Assembly (NCBI GenBank): GCA_002118135.1
Contig: BDIU01000031.1
Location: 54,284 to 118,283 of the forward strand
Length of the DNA: 64,000 nt
Origin: Trebouxia sp. TZW2008
Taxonomy: Eukaryota > Chlorophyta > Trebouxiophyceae > Trebouxiales > Trebouxiaceae
Direction of reading: 5' to 3'
Position 1 is the stretch's first letter; each line of letters starts with the position of its first letter. The notes beneath the pieces were generated by a model. The model did no database searches and was not told the DNA's origin. It worked only from the letters and a program-made list of their open reading frames with translations. This document shows, in pieces, positions 22,590-36,500 of this stretch. The position numbers were made by a program, and so were the translations under genes.

Positions 22590-25500
22590 ATGGCTCTGGT
22601 ACCCGCTGGGCTTCAGAGCCTGTCCTATGGCAGCTACTGGAAGGCGGTCCAAAGCAGCCTTGAGGCATTAAAGACGCTCAAGACCTTGCCCATGGAGCTG
22701 CCAGTAATGGCCAAGTCACTCAATGTGACGCCCTACTCGGTCTCAGCTGCATCTCAGCAAGGCAGCTTCTGCCTAGCTACCTGGCTTTTGGAGCGTAGAG
22801 CCAGTGGTGTGATGGTCAACAGCCATGATGCCAGCAGCTTTGACCTCAGGTACGACATACATGCAGCACTCCTGTTCAGCTCTTCTTCATCACATCACAT
22901 AAGCTTTGTGCGTGCTTGCCTTCAAAGCTCTGTGTTTGATCAGCTGTCACACAAATATATATCTTTGACAAACGTCAAAGAACCCAAATTGCTGTACCCT
23001 CTGCATTATCAAGCTGACAGCATGCCATCATCAGCATATTGGCTCTGAGCTTGCTCCTGTCATGTTTTTGTGGTCATGGGCAACTCAATCCTAGATTTGC
23101 TACCTGAAAGTCAATGACCAGCATGTAAAATGAGCATGTACTTTTGCACTGCAGGCAAACAATCATCAAGTGCTTGAGTGGACCAGCATTTGTCCACATC
23201 GTCAATTTCAGCGCAAGGGCAGTAGCCCGAGGAGCGCAGAAGCTGTGGCTGACAGAGTTGGATTTGTCATCTCACACTGCCAACCCCTTGACAGCGGGCA
23301 TGACTATCCAGTTTGCATCATCTATTCAGACCCTGGAAGCCCTCATAATAGGCAGCTTTAGCAGGCCACTTTTCACATGTGCCCAGAGTCCCTACTTTGC
23401 CCCCATACTCCCAAGCATCAGTGGCATCCCTGACATCATAGGCATGCTGCCACAGCCTGCCACCCAGCCCGCGTTCTTCCATTTGGCCTCAACCTTCCCG
23501 CAGGAGCAGACTCATTCCCTGAACGCCTCCTCAAAGCTCATGGGCTTTCTGCCCCAACCCAGCACACAGTCCTCCGCAATCCTCTGCTCATGTGTCTCCC
23601 AGCCCAAACAGATCACTGGCTTGGCTCACTCTCTAAGCCTCACAAGCAAGGCGCTGCCTCAGCCTGGCAGATGCTCTAGTCCATTGCACCGCTCACTCCG
23701 CCCCCAGCATGAGTGGGGCTTTAGTCTGACTTTGGTGTTGCCCCAGGCTGGCTGCCATTATTCCCTAGTGCACCGTCTGTTCATTTCCCAGCATGGGCAG
23801 ACGACTAGCATTATATTCCCCTCTAGCCTGATGAGCATGGCGCCGTTTCAGCCTTGCCCTCTGCACATCCAAGATCACTGTGTGCTATCTTGCACCTGCC
23901 TGGCTCTTGTTCATCTTCACCCAAATCCCCAGGCTTTGCTTGCCCCAGCCCATCACATGTCACCTCAACCCCTGGCCAAGAGATACAGGCACCCCCACCA
24001 GCACGGCCTATCCTCACCATTTCCCCGCCTCACCATTGCCACCACCACAACGCAAACCAGCGTGGGTCATGACATGTGCCAGCCTGCTGGCTTGTCACTC
24101 CTAACACATCCTATGTTCACCACTTCAAAGAGGCAGACTGGCAGAGGTCATGGCCTGTACAGCCTGTTGAGTCACCTATCCATGACATCTGAGAGCCTGA
24201 CCAACTCTGGCTTTGGGGCACCACCCGCCCCCCAAGAGCTGCTGGACCAGTGTTGCCAGAAGCGCAGCTGGGGACAAGCAGTTGTCACAGCCATGCCCAG
24301 TGCCAGGCTGATTGGAGGTGCCAATGCTGCCAGGTATATCACTTTGAGCATCCACTTGACTTTGCTCTTACTTTCATTACCGCTAATCTAGACTTTGTGT
24401 AATGTACATGGGCAAGGCACAGCTGTTCAGTGAAAGTTACCCTTTGCTCTGGGCAAGTCTGGTCAAAACAGACTTGGTACAGCTTAGGCAAATCTTCTTT
24501 ATTCTGATGAGCCGTGTAATGCATTTGCCATGTGGATGCTGTTTTAAGTTGCCAACCTCTGCTTGTGATAGGCAAGCTGATGTGTATTGATTGCTTGTTG
24601 CATTTGTTGTCTTGTATATTGCAGACTCAACGTCGGAGAGCATGCCAGGTTTTTTGGCTATGCTGAGTCCATCATATCAAGAGGACCCCACCTGCCAAAC
24701 TTTGCATGCAGCCATGCTCAGTCACCCCCAGGCTGAACCCCTCGCCCCTGACAGATGCATCAGCATCCCAAGATGCTGGCTCAGCCCAGCTCAGCATGGT
24801 TCAGCCTCTTGACATTGAGTCTGTGGAGGGCATGAAGACTCACTCAGTTGGCCAGGCTGCCATTGCTCCTCAGGTATGTTTCCACATTTGGTTTTTTCAA
24901 AACTTATTTGGCTCTCATGACACTGCTGTGTGCTTCTCAGGTGTCTTGTTTGCAACGTCTCTGTATACCATCTGTTTGAGTGGTACTGAGAGCAGTAAGC
25001 CTGTACAGGCAATGACATCAAGCACATCTGGTCTCACACCATGTTTCACTCATGCAATTGCATGTTTGCTGCTACAATCGCTCATTTTCGCCACAATCTT
25101 GCGCAGTGAGACTCTGTTAACAATATTTGCTGTACAATTTTGGCTTGTACAGATTGATGCTATGTATTGAGGGTTCAGACATGGATCCCTCTGACTGTGT
25201 TTTGACTGCTGCTCACAGGGTGAGAATGGCACAAGAAAGCCCCTCACACTTGCGGCCATCAGTAGTGCGCTGGGCTTCACTTCGGTCCAGATCTCTCCCC
25301 AGGGAGTGTTTCTCACAAGGTCCCCAAGTGTCAACGCAGCAGCAAATGCCCCATTTGGTAAGGCTTCACAGTCGTCCAAAACCCTTTGTGGCACCTGCAT
25401 TCATGCAGTCATTGCTGATGCAAACATGGTCTTGTGCTGTGCATGCTAAAAGATTTTGAGCATGCAAAACCCTTTGCCAGTTACTGCCGCCGGCATCAAA

Positions 25501-28500
25501 ACTGCCAATGCTCTGTAGGTCAGAAGCGCTGGCAGTTGTGACCATTGCTCAATTTATCAAAACTGCGCTCTTTATGCTGACTTGGCCTTGCACATGTGAG
25601 CATTCTGAAATAGGACACTCACCTGGTTGCATATGCAGCTGTGGTACCAACTGTGTAGCTACAGCAACTTGCATCAAGCAATCAGTGTCAATTCTTACTG
25701 CTGAATGCAGGTTAGAGCAGGACATCAGCCTTGTTGCCCATGGAGCCTTTGGCTACTACACCAACCACTGACAAGGGCCAAGAACAGACCAGTGCTGGCA
25801 GGAGAGCCCCAGCTGTGGTGCCTGCCCTGCCTAATAGTCATGCCATCACCTCTGTTGCATCAGCACCATCAAAGCAGAAAGTAACACAGGTGACTGTCTC
25901 CCCTCAGAAACTCAGCACTGATCCCGTCTGAACATCTAGACAACACTTGCTGCAAAGCTGTGTGTACATGCTGTATTGTGGAGTCAGTGCTCCACTGCTT
26001 GTTTGTCTGCTGAATTCTTGACAAAATCAAAATTGGCATGTATGATGCACTGTCTGTGTCACTGAGTGTTGCTCATGCTTTAAAGCAATTGCTGTATATG
26101 CAGGTTTCAACTGACGCCTTAGAGCAAGCCCCAACAGACGCCAACAATGCACTGAGCCTCGAGCTTGCCCATGCTTCATCTGGGCATGTATCACCAAGAT
26201 TCCAGGATGCTGAGGTGGCAAAGGAGGCACCCACAGGTATGACACCTGACTCCAAGAGAGCTTCTGGCCGCAACTGCTCTGATACATTTGTGGTCAGTGC
26301 CAACAGTGTGATGTGTTGATCATGCCCAGCACCCTGTGCATATCTGTATTCAGGTGTGATAGTCAGCAATGCTTAGCAGGTTTCCTACAAGGGTTGCTCA
26401 TACCATTGATTGCGTTCACCTGTGTCGATTTCATGATGCAAACTTTTGTCAACAGGCATATCTCTCTGTGTGTGTCTTGCATGATATGAATGTATCTTAT
26501 GCCAGAATCACCTTCCACACTTGTGTAGTGTTCCAATAGCATCACTAGCCACCCTGTGCCGCATCAAGGGTGCATTGTCAAACTTACTATTGATTTGCAG
26601 GTGTGGTCAGGGTAGCAAGCACCCCACCACAGGGGACAGCTGGTGCCCCAGTCTCTCCTGGCAAGCGCCAGGTGAAGACCAACACTGTCAAGGGGCCCCT
26701 GCCTGTGTTGTCAACATCTTCCGCTGCTGTGTCTACCCCAGCTGGTGACCATGGTGCTCGTCCTGCCCCACCAAAATTGCACCAGAACAAATCAAAGGTG
26801 AGTTTTCTGTCTGTAGTCAGCACTGCTTCCAAAAGTACTGGATACTTGCTAACAGGTTGTCTTCATGCTCTGCATGTTGCTGATTTTGCTGCGTGATCTG
26901 TCAGTCTGCTGTTTTCCAATAAGACCGACAGGTATTTTCAGTCTGCTCTGCCGTATTGTTGAGCATTGCTGATGTTTAAGAGCAATCACCTTTTGTGCAG
27001 GCCAAAGGAGGTAAAAGGAAGCTGGGGCCCTTTGCTCCAGAGCTTTTCAAGAAGGATGAGACTGCCCTGAGTGTACAGGAAGAAGCGGTGTTGGGTCAGG
27101 GGGGCTTGAGGGAGTCAGCAGACTCCACCCTTATCCAGGGCAGAGCAGCCGGAGCAGCAGATGAGGGTCTTCCTGCTGCAACAAATGTACCAAAGCGCCA
27201 AACAGGTGACATTTTCTGCTATGCTGGTCATATAGAGCTGTAAGTGCAAGACTCATTGTGTACATATGCATGACCATTCAATCTTGTCTTTGTCACCTGA
27301 ATGAAGTTGCGTAGAGTCTAGCTGACACGGCTGACTTTCAATCGCTGCAAATGCAAGGGCGTTAGTTGCTTCAACTGACAACTAGAGTTGTGACGTACTT
27401 TTGCTGTCATAGCCTGTGCACTGACACACCATGATCACCGCCATAACTATAAATGTTATGCAATGTCTGCCTTGAAATATCATGGCTGCTCATACCTTGC
27501 ACCTCTGCGCTTGCAGGCACAAGAGCTGCTGCCCGTGGCAAGAGAGGTGGTCTGCAGGCTGGGCAGGCAGGTGCAGCTGCTAGATCTAGAGGAGCAGATG
27601 AGAGACGTGCAGCTGCTGAGGGGCCCAGCAATGTGTTGCCAGGTGTTCTTCCAGACGCTGCGTACACTCAGCGTGAGCGCGGGATATGGAATGGGCGTAG
27701 GACCCAGGATGACAAGGAGAAGCAGGTAAACCTCCTTCTGCTGCCCTTTTAACCAAGCCACTTTGCATCGACCATGCATTGTATCAGATCTGGGTACTGT
27801 TCAGCTTGTCTGCTGTGGCAAATCCAATCAGCCTGCAACACTCGCTGCAGTTGACTAGATGCATGTAGCGCATCATGGCTGCTGAATGACATCAATCCGT
27901 ATTGCTGATTCTGCAGTGTCAGATATTTGCAGCTGTTGATTTGAGACGCGCATGGCTTCTGCTGCAATGTGCCTTCACACCTCTCCAGCCCTTGCATTGC
28001 ACCTGTGTCATCGGTGCTATATTTCACTGTTGTCAGCCTGAAGTGCAACACATGCCAGAATGCCTCAGTAATGCAGACTTTGACGCAGCATCTTTGTGAT
28101 CATAGGCTGAGGAAGACAAACGCTGGCAGGAACTGCGGAAGCTCAGGCCATTCTCGCTGAACAAGGTCGGCTGCATGAGGGTGGTGGCCCACAACTCCTC
28201 TAAAGATGTGAGGGCGGCTGTGCAGGAATCAGAGGTATGTTCCCAGGGGCGCACTTCACATGTTGAGCTTGACTATTGCTGCTCGCAACCATGGATTGAT
28301 GCCTGAAAGCAAGGGTGTGTTGCTGGCTTGCTTGACCGTCATTTTGCCTGCCCTGTCTTGGGCATGGTTGGGCTTCCAACAGCTCCAATTTGCAAATGCT
28401 TGCTCTCACAGAGATGTCGTTACCTGTGCCTTTCTGCATTCGGCACACACGAAACTCAGCAACTCATTGCCTTGATGCAATCTGATGTTGCTGCTGTTCA

Positions 28501-29349
28501 ACAGGCTTACAAGGAGGGCGTGGAAGAGGAGAAGAAACAGCGTGCAGCGGCCAAGGCGCGAAGAGAGGTGAATGTCATGGCATGTCAAACCAATTTACAC
28601 AGGGTCATCGCATAGCATCCTTTGGATATTGCATTGCATTTGCAAACTCAGCTGTTCAGCGACCTTACTGACTGGGATCTATTCCATGCAATTACAGGCA
28701 GTTTGAGCGCGTAAGGGCATGACATGTTGTGCAGCTTGATCACATGCATCAGCGCATGTGCATGTATCTTGCCAGGGCAAGGTGAACATCAACATGCCCA
28801 ACCGTGCCTTTCACCATCTCATGGTCCTGTGCACCACCGTCTCAAGGTGTGCTTTCAGCACAGCTGCTCAACACCAACAAATTTTGATATTTGCACAGGC
28901 CTCAGCCACTGCTACATTAGCAATCAGGGCATGCTGCAGTTGACAAGGTGCATGTTGTACATCATGGCTGCCAGACGGCATCAATCCTTACTGCTGATGC
29001 TGCAGTCTCAACACCAAAAATTGCCTTGCACAGGCCTTCACCAACACAACAGCACTTACGGCAAGTGTCCTCTCTGCAGGCCCAACAGGCAGTTGCCCCC
29101 CCAGCAGAAGCACTACAGCAAGCCAGTGGTCAGCACCAGATCAGAGGCAGAGGCAGCCAGGCAGAGTTTGGAGAGGACAGCTGGCTTGACAGTATGCCGT
29201 CTGAGGATGAGGGTGAACAAGAGGCTGCGGGCCCACCCCCTGGTTTGCAGCGCAAGGGCCGCAATACCCGTCCCTCAAAATGTACACGCTTGGAAAAGTG
29301 GGGCCACGAGGGGTTTGACAGTTTGGGAAAGGGCAGCCGCAGACGTTGA
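22590..29349 (+). CDS. Large proline-rich / basic protein of unknown function
   Basis: Phase-compatible exons: 22590-22850 (LQSLSYGSYWKAVQSSLEAL), then 23154 onward (TIIKCLSGPAFVHIVNFSAR) with an open, Pro/Ser/His-rich stretch to about 24333, then 24624-24873 (GEHARFFGYAESIISRGPHL). Next come 25219-25356 (KPLTLAAISSALGFTSVQIS), a 25722 exon, 26104-26236, 26601-26800, 27001-27206 (KAKGGKRKLGPFAPELFKK-like), 27518-27726 (TRAAARGKRGG), 28106-28233 (KRWQELRKLRPFSLNKVGCM), 28505-28567 and 28777-28847. The last exon (29081-29349) reads GEDSWLDSMPSEDEGEQEA and ends TAG-free at a TGA after a basic tail. A one-base frame break occurs at a C5 run near 24726. The composition suggests a nuclear protein. 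It may be the C-terminal part of the coiled-coil gene upstream. No family recognised. Confidence 0.5.
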
Positions 29350-30598
29350 CCTGCTGTTGTGTTTAGATCGTGCATATGTCCCCAGATACAATTGAAGGTA
29401 AAGAGATTCTGATTCGACAGCTGCAAAATAGAAGTTTCCAACTTTGACGCTGACATACCCTACATTGCAGCCCAAAAAGTATCAAGCTGACACGTTCAGT
29501 GCGTGCTGATGAAGATCTCTAGAATGTAGAGATAACCTATTTGTACAATAATGTTGTGCCGAGTGTCGGACCAGTCGTTTATTGAATATCATGCGCAATG
29601 ACAGCAGCTATAGCTTCGAGCTTCGCAACTTCTTTGCATTTGTCCAAGGCCAAGAAACATACAACACGACCAGATGCCGGACTTAGCAAAGCCGACTTGG
29701 CTGTCCTTCACATGAGCAAGTCAGAACATGTTTTTCTTGAGGTGCCAACCATACAGCAGACCTGTGATGGCTGACTGCACCACAATGCAGCCAGGCGTGA
29801 CTTCCTTGCTGCAGAAGTAACGTCAGAGCCCTGCATGCATGCGAGCAAGCTCAACACAACAGATTTGACTGTTCTATTCTCTGCGCAAAATTGGGTTTCT
29901 TTTCAGTTTGCAATGGCCATGTTGAATATGTACAGCAGCGAGCTGCCGTGGTGTGCATGGGCAATGCAGCATCTATCGTTCAACGATATCAGTATCGATC
30001 AATGTATTCACAGACAGTCATGCCTCAGGTTGAATGAGTGCAAATCTACAGCAAATAATGGATTTGGCAGAGGAATCGCCTGTCTCTCAGCAACCACTTT
30101 TCTCTGGCCACAAGCTTTCCTAGCTGGATGGTACTAGCTTTGGCGGCCTTGACTCATTCATTCATTCTGTGCTTTTGCTTGGGCAAGCGGCCACAACAAC
30201 GTTTCTGTGCAGCTCCACCAGCACAATAGCTCACGAAGGGTGTCGCTTTCGATTTCATGTTGTGCATCAGGGTTGCCCTAACATATTCAAGCCACAGTCT
30301 ATCTATCTCTTGAGTACAACCTAGACAGATCCTCTATTCTGATTTCTGGGAAGATACACCACAGGGCATAGGCCCGACGTTTCCAGATGACTCATCTAAG
30401 CAAGTGCCACTTGCAGATGTGCACAACCAAAAAGCAGGAAAGCGTACATTGAAGCATACATGGGCTGCAGCTAATGAGATGCGCAACGTCTCTACAGGAA
30501 CCCCAAGCAACACCAAACCTATCAAGCTGCAAGAACTCTCGCATCACTGCTAAAAATGCACTTTTGGAATTATTTGCATGTGTTCACCTAGCTGTAAA
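29350..30598. other. Intergenic, convergent 3' ends; nothing recognised
   Basis: Lies between the end of the plus-strand gene and the stop of the minus-strand PHD gene. Only short spurious open frames were seen, with no RNA gene or element. Confidence 0.6.
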
Positions 30599-33500
30599 TC
30601 AGGTAGTATGCAGTTTGGCACATTTGCTGCACACAAATTCTTCTGGGATGGGCTCAGCATCAGGCATTCCTTGACAGCGGGTGTGAAGCCACAAGCCACA
30701 TTCATCACACTCAACCATCCTCTCACCATCATCTACACGAGTGCCACAGGTGCAGCTGACAACCCAGTCCTCATATCCTCCTGTAAAACATGACAGCATA
30801 TCAGTGACAGATCTTGCTGCTGTAAGCCCTCACACTAGCCATGGCATGCTGCGCGAAGCACCTCAGCAAGCATTTCAGTTGCTAGCTTAACAAAGCGTAC
30901 AACTAATGTCAAGCTGCTCCAATCATGACCTTACGCTAAATGTTGTAAGTACAATCGCACAAAGAGATACAGCCTGAAGCTGAATATTGCAAAGGCGGTG
31001 AGCACAAACCATGTTTGTTCAGCTTAGGCCACCTTTATTGTAACGAAAAGGGTGATGGCCGATGTAACGCAGCTAATTGCAGAGCCCATATACGACTAGC
31101 ATTGCTACAGTTCCCCCCCACTTAAGATCGCGCGTCCCCGAGCGACACACAATCTCACGGACCCGGCAAGGGCCACGCCCCTCATCACAGGACGCATCAT
31201 CTAAGTCGGCAACCCGAACCTCGGAATGGGAGAGAACCCCTTTGCGTTGCGCAGCGGAAAGCAGGAATCGAACTCGCGGCCTCATCATTTCCTGAGGTCC
31301 GAAGCGCTACCAGAACGACAAGTTCCAGAATCCGAAACCAATTGTAACGAAAAGGGTGATGGCCGATGTAACGCAGCTAAATGCAGAGCCCATATACGAC
31401 TAGCATTGCTAAACTTATTGACCCTGCATAGGTCGTGTTCTGCCGGACATTGCTCTCAAGACAGCAGATCTGGGCTGCTTCTGGTCACAGAAGCTCCTGC
31501 TGACACTAAACGGTGTTCAATCATCTTTGTTTCTGAGTATCACAAGTGCAGTGAACACAAGGAGACACAGGGTTGATGGCAGACCTGCATGGCGCAGCTG
31601 TGGGGAGAGGTTGATGTTGGCGCCTGTGAGGTGGACCAGCGTGTTGTCCTGGATGTTGTTGCCCACCTTGGCCCTCAGCTCACTGTGCTCCAACCCTTTC
31701 AGCTCAGTCACCTGGGCCACATCAATGATTCATGCAAGGTACTCTAGCAAAGCCTGCTCAGCCTTTGGAGAAAGCTGATGCTGCGCTCGTGTGTTTGCTG
31801 CAACTGGCACTGGACAGTCTGGGAGGTGACTCAAGCGCAACAAAGCATACACTCATTACTATGCATGCCGAAACCTTTGCAAGATCAAAACAGGAATCAG
31901 CCATTTAATACTTTTGACATTGTAAGTGCTGCTCGTCCTGCTTAGATAGTATGTATGGTTGACAGCAGCATTCAGCTCAAGCAACAACAGTGGAACCTCT
32001 CACCTGCCAGTGCTCCAGCATGCAGTACAGGTTGGCCATATGTTGCTGAGCTGCATACTTGAGCTGGGCCCAGGGGGCTCTGCGGGGAATCAGTAGGGGC
32101 TCCACTGGGGGTGGCAGGGTGGCCCCCCTCCTTGCCTGCTGCAAGTCTGTAGGGCCACTGCATAGCAAAAGCAACCATGTTAGGCTGATGACATCGGAAC
32201 TAATATTTTGGCAGTGATACGAGCTAACAAGCAAGTGCCTGCCAACAGTGGCCTGATAAACCTCTGGGGGATGGGGGGCGGGGGGGGGGACGGGTGCGAA
32301 GTGGTCGCCAGGCTTGGCCGCCTCTTTATCTGCTGCAAGTCTGTAGGGCCACTGCAAAGCAGGAACAACAAGCTGGGCAGATGACATCAAAATTGTGTGT
32401 CTGTGCCAAACATGCCTGATTGGCTCCAATTTGCCCGCGCATTAATGCAAGAAAATGCAATAAATGTGTGCAATTATGCGTTCACATCTATAGAGCAGCC
32501 AGGAGTTGCCCGCATACCAGCGCAAGAAAATGCATTAACTGCATGCAATTATGTGTTTCATATATAAAGCAGTCAGTCACCTGGCTATGCTTGAGCACAA
32601 TACTTGCTCATAGGACTCAGAGGCAGTCACAAGTATACTTTAAGCAGCAGGCTATGCAAACGCACAGGACAGCATCAGAAATTCATGAGGTGGTCACAAG
32701 CATACTTGGCATGACTTGGTGGCGTCATCCGCGATATGTCCTCATCTGGTAGGTTCACTTGCAGCAGCAGCCTCACAAGTCCAGGGCTGCTGGGGGAGCC
32801 CTCAGGGCTGCTGGAAGAAGGCCCTAGCCCTGCATTGATTCATTCATTATTACATCAAAACCGCTTGGCAGGCTCAGGGGGCCCAACCAGGTATGTACAG
32901 AAGCAATTGACTGTGTCCACCCAATTCCATCGTTTCATTTGGTGTCCTACCAAGCCTGCAAATGTGCCTCAAGTTAGCCCTCTTGACACGCCCTGCAAGC
33001 ACTGAGCAAGCCAGTCGCTGGTGCTTTGAAGCGGACTTGGTGCCTTCGATTGAGCTGTCAGGCAGGCTGATAGCAGACCGGCTATGTGGACACCACAACC
33101 TCAGATAAGAAACATAGTGGCTGGACAACAAATTTGTTCTGGCAGCCATGATGATGTTGCTTGCTGACAGAACGCACATGGACAGTATGACGCGTCAATA
33201 TTTGGGATCTGAAATGAGGAGTATACATAATGTAACTCTGAACACTGTGGCAACAAGCCACTGAGTTGTGAGGTGAAGGACTCACCTGGCGCGGGTACAG
33301 GTGGGAGGTGGCCTTGGTAGTCCTTCACAAAGTGCTTCACATCCCTGAGGGCCTGTACCTCTGCTGCCAGGTGCGGCAGTTTCAGCTTGGCAGGGCCACT
33401 TGCCAACACAGCCCCACCCTGCAAGAAGCATTGATATCTGTTGTATTATTGTTGTTGTTTATGTTACTATTACGATGATTGCAATTACAAGGATGATCAG

Positions 33501-36500
33501 GGGACTTCTGAACACGCATTGCACAAACATGCACAGGGGCTGACTATCTCACCTGAGACACATCTGGCTGCTGCAAGCTGCCTGAGACAGAGCTAGCTGC
33601 CTTTACAAGCGCAAATTGCGTCTGACTCACAACTGCAGCTGACGGCTGATGCTGGATGGCATGATCAACAGCCAGAGCGTAGCACCCCAGCACATTGTTT
33701 ACAGGCCACACATCAAGCAAGCGCACTACACAAAGGGCAAGAGCTTGATATCTCACCTGAGATGCTTCTGGCTGCTGCAAGCTGCATGACACAGAGTTGG
33801 CTGCCTGAGCAAGTGCAAACTGCGTCTGATCCACAACCACAGCTGACGGCTGATGCTGAATGGCGTGACCCACTGCCGGAGCGTAGCACCTTAGCACATT
33901 GTTGAACAGGTACACCAGGTCACACAGCACCTGGTCGCGGGGGGTCAACCCCCCACCCCCTGCAGGGGAGCGGAAGGAGGCGCCAGGCTGCAGTGACTGC
34001 CACGGCTGTGGGGTTGCTATGGGTGGAGGCTGGGTTGCCGCCTATGCAACATGCAGCAGTTTCAGTACAGCAATAGCATTGCTGTGATGATGTACGCAAT
34101 GTAGGCTTTAGATGTGCAAGGAAGCGCCAAAAAGCTAACAAAGCTGAGGTATGGAAATGCGAGTGACTTGCTCTGCTGAAAGAGCTATGTCCAGCTGGTG
34201 AATGTTGAGTACATACCTTATGTATCTGCTCAAAGCATTCACACATCGTGCAAGGGAGTCATCAAAGCACTGAAGTGTTGGGTTTTTGTTGCAAAACGAC
34301 AGTAGATGCGGTCAAAGATGTTTGTGGTGCAGGCCATGATGCAGCATCTCTAATGATTTCACATGGACATGGATAGACAGCATACAAACTGTCCCAGGGG
34401 TGACATCAGGACTGTATGTACCAGGGCAAGGGAGGGTGCTGTGTGCTGCTGGCGGGGCCCTGCCTTCACCCTTCTGTCTGACCCCTCGTTGTAGCTCACT
34501 GCAGCCTGCATGTAACACTGTCCATTATACTACTCAATGCTATGAGTGAAAAAGGATCAGCTTGTATGGTAGCAAGGCTGTGCGCACCAGGGCAACTGCA
34601 TGTGATGCAATTCATCTTGGTGGCAAAGTCAGTGCTGTAACATGAAACAAACAAACGGTCATGCTCGGAAACTGGCCAGGACTTTGCAATGAGAAGCTTA
34701 AAACAGGGCAAACACCTAGAGCAGAGATGCAGGCGAGTGAGCTGCATGATAAGAAGCACTTTGACAAGGCTACTTACTCTTGACCTGAGCCTAGAAGGCG
34801 GAACTGAAAGGGCAGCTGCTTGCTGACTGCCATACACCCCATGCGCCTTCTCCTCTGCTTCTTGACTGACCGCAGCAGTGTCAAGCTTCACAGGATCAGC
34901 CTGAGCACCGGCTTTAGCAGCAGCTGCCCCCTTGCCTGATTTGGAGTTTGAGAGCTTTAGGTTTATGGACGGCGAGCGAGAGCGGGTTTTCGAGTCTGTA
35001 TGAGTGGCAGCAGTTGAAGGCTCTGGCTTGTGGAGCTTCCAGGAAGCTGTCTTGTTCTTGGAGCCTGCCAACATAACAGAGCCCATCTCAGCATCAGATT
35101 CATTCCCGCTTTGGCTGTGATAGACTAGCAGTCAATATGTGCAGTCAAATCAAGATATGGCAAGACCCTTTGCTGCTGATGCATTACACCACACAAAGAA
35201 GGAGCGCCTTGACAAAATCTCAACCAGAACATGTTCAACTGACATTTGCACATTGCGTCAGGGCAACCGCACATAAGCCTGGCTGCGTCTTACAACTGCG
35301 TTTCAAGGACCAACCGCACGGTAGCGCTGAAATGAGGTTCCTCTCCAGTATAACAGCAAACATCTTGGCTATACGCAAGAAGCTGCAGCGTTTTGACAGC
35401 ACAGGTGGCAGGTCCTGTAAGAGACCAAAACATGGCAGCTGCATAAGGATGACAGTGACATTGAATGATAATGATGACTGACTGACTGACTGACTTGATG
35501 ATGACAACGATCATGGTGACAATTAGAATGACAATGATGACTACCTGACTTGACATGGCTCATTACAGAGTCCAAACACTGAGGCAAATTGTTTCACTGG
35601 TTGAGGATTTCTGCCAAGCACGTCAGCTACACAGAAAAAGGTTAAACTGGTTGACGGCGTGGACAGCAAGGCCTAGCATCAACTGGAAGGAGTGAAGCAG
35701 CTTCATAGGCAGTCTGGTTGTACTCTGGATGGTGCATACCTGACTTGACATGGCTTGAGGCTGGTGATGCCTTCAATGGAGCAGCTGTGTGCCGCGCTGC
35801 TCCCTCTGAAGATGACCCATGACTGACCTTCACCCTTTTGGCTTTGCTCTTGCTGCAGTAACAGATAGCATTTGTATGGGCAACGAGCATCATTGGTGCA
35901 GGAATCAACAAGCTTGATTGCAAACGCTGCTTTCACATCAGCTATCATAGCTGAAAATATGCCTTTCATGAGTTTTGATGCATGCAAAACAAGCCACAGT
36001 AAGGGTTTTGGCAAATGGATTGCATGTAACTTGGGCTGACACAAGCTAGCAGGAAAAAGCTGTGGTGTGCAGGCCTTACGCTGATGAGTGAAGCACTGCA
36101 GGAAAGTACTATTGCATGCTGTTTGCTGTTTCCCATCTTGCTGAGCTACTGTTTACCCTTTCAACAAGGCATACACTTACAACACAAGCATAGCAGAGAT
36201 TGCTACCTTGGACCAGACAGCCGCTTCTGGTCCGCAGCTTCAGCATCATTAACAATGCTGCCAACATCTAGCATTGCTGCTGATAGCTTCCTCTTGCCAT
36301 TCTTCAATGGCTGAGTCTCTTCAGGCACCTCAACAGTCGCCTTAGTAGCTTTCTGCTGCTGCTGCTGCTTTTGCTTGCCTGGCTGCTTCTGCTGCAGTGG
36401 GCCTTGCTGCTTGCTGTCAGGAACAGCAGCTGACTTGTTGCTTGGCTTGCTCTTGGGAGAGTGACTAGGCTGTAGCTCCGTGCCTGTGTGCATCTGAGCA

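Noticed and set aside
23823..24104. Overlapping short frames in all directions in the Pro-rich exon
   Set aside because: Shadows of one long GC-rich open exon (23154 to about 24333).
31230..31340. Functional tRNA gene on the minus strand
   Set aside because: A and B boxes are present, but I could not form a complete cloverleaf: the acceptor and anticodon stems do not pair. Treated as tRNA-like sequence within a repeat element.
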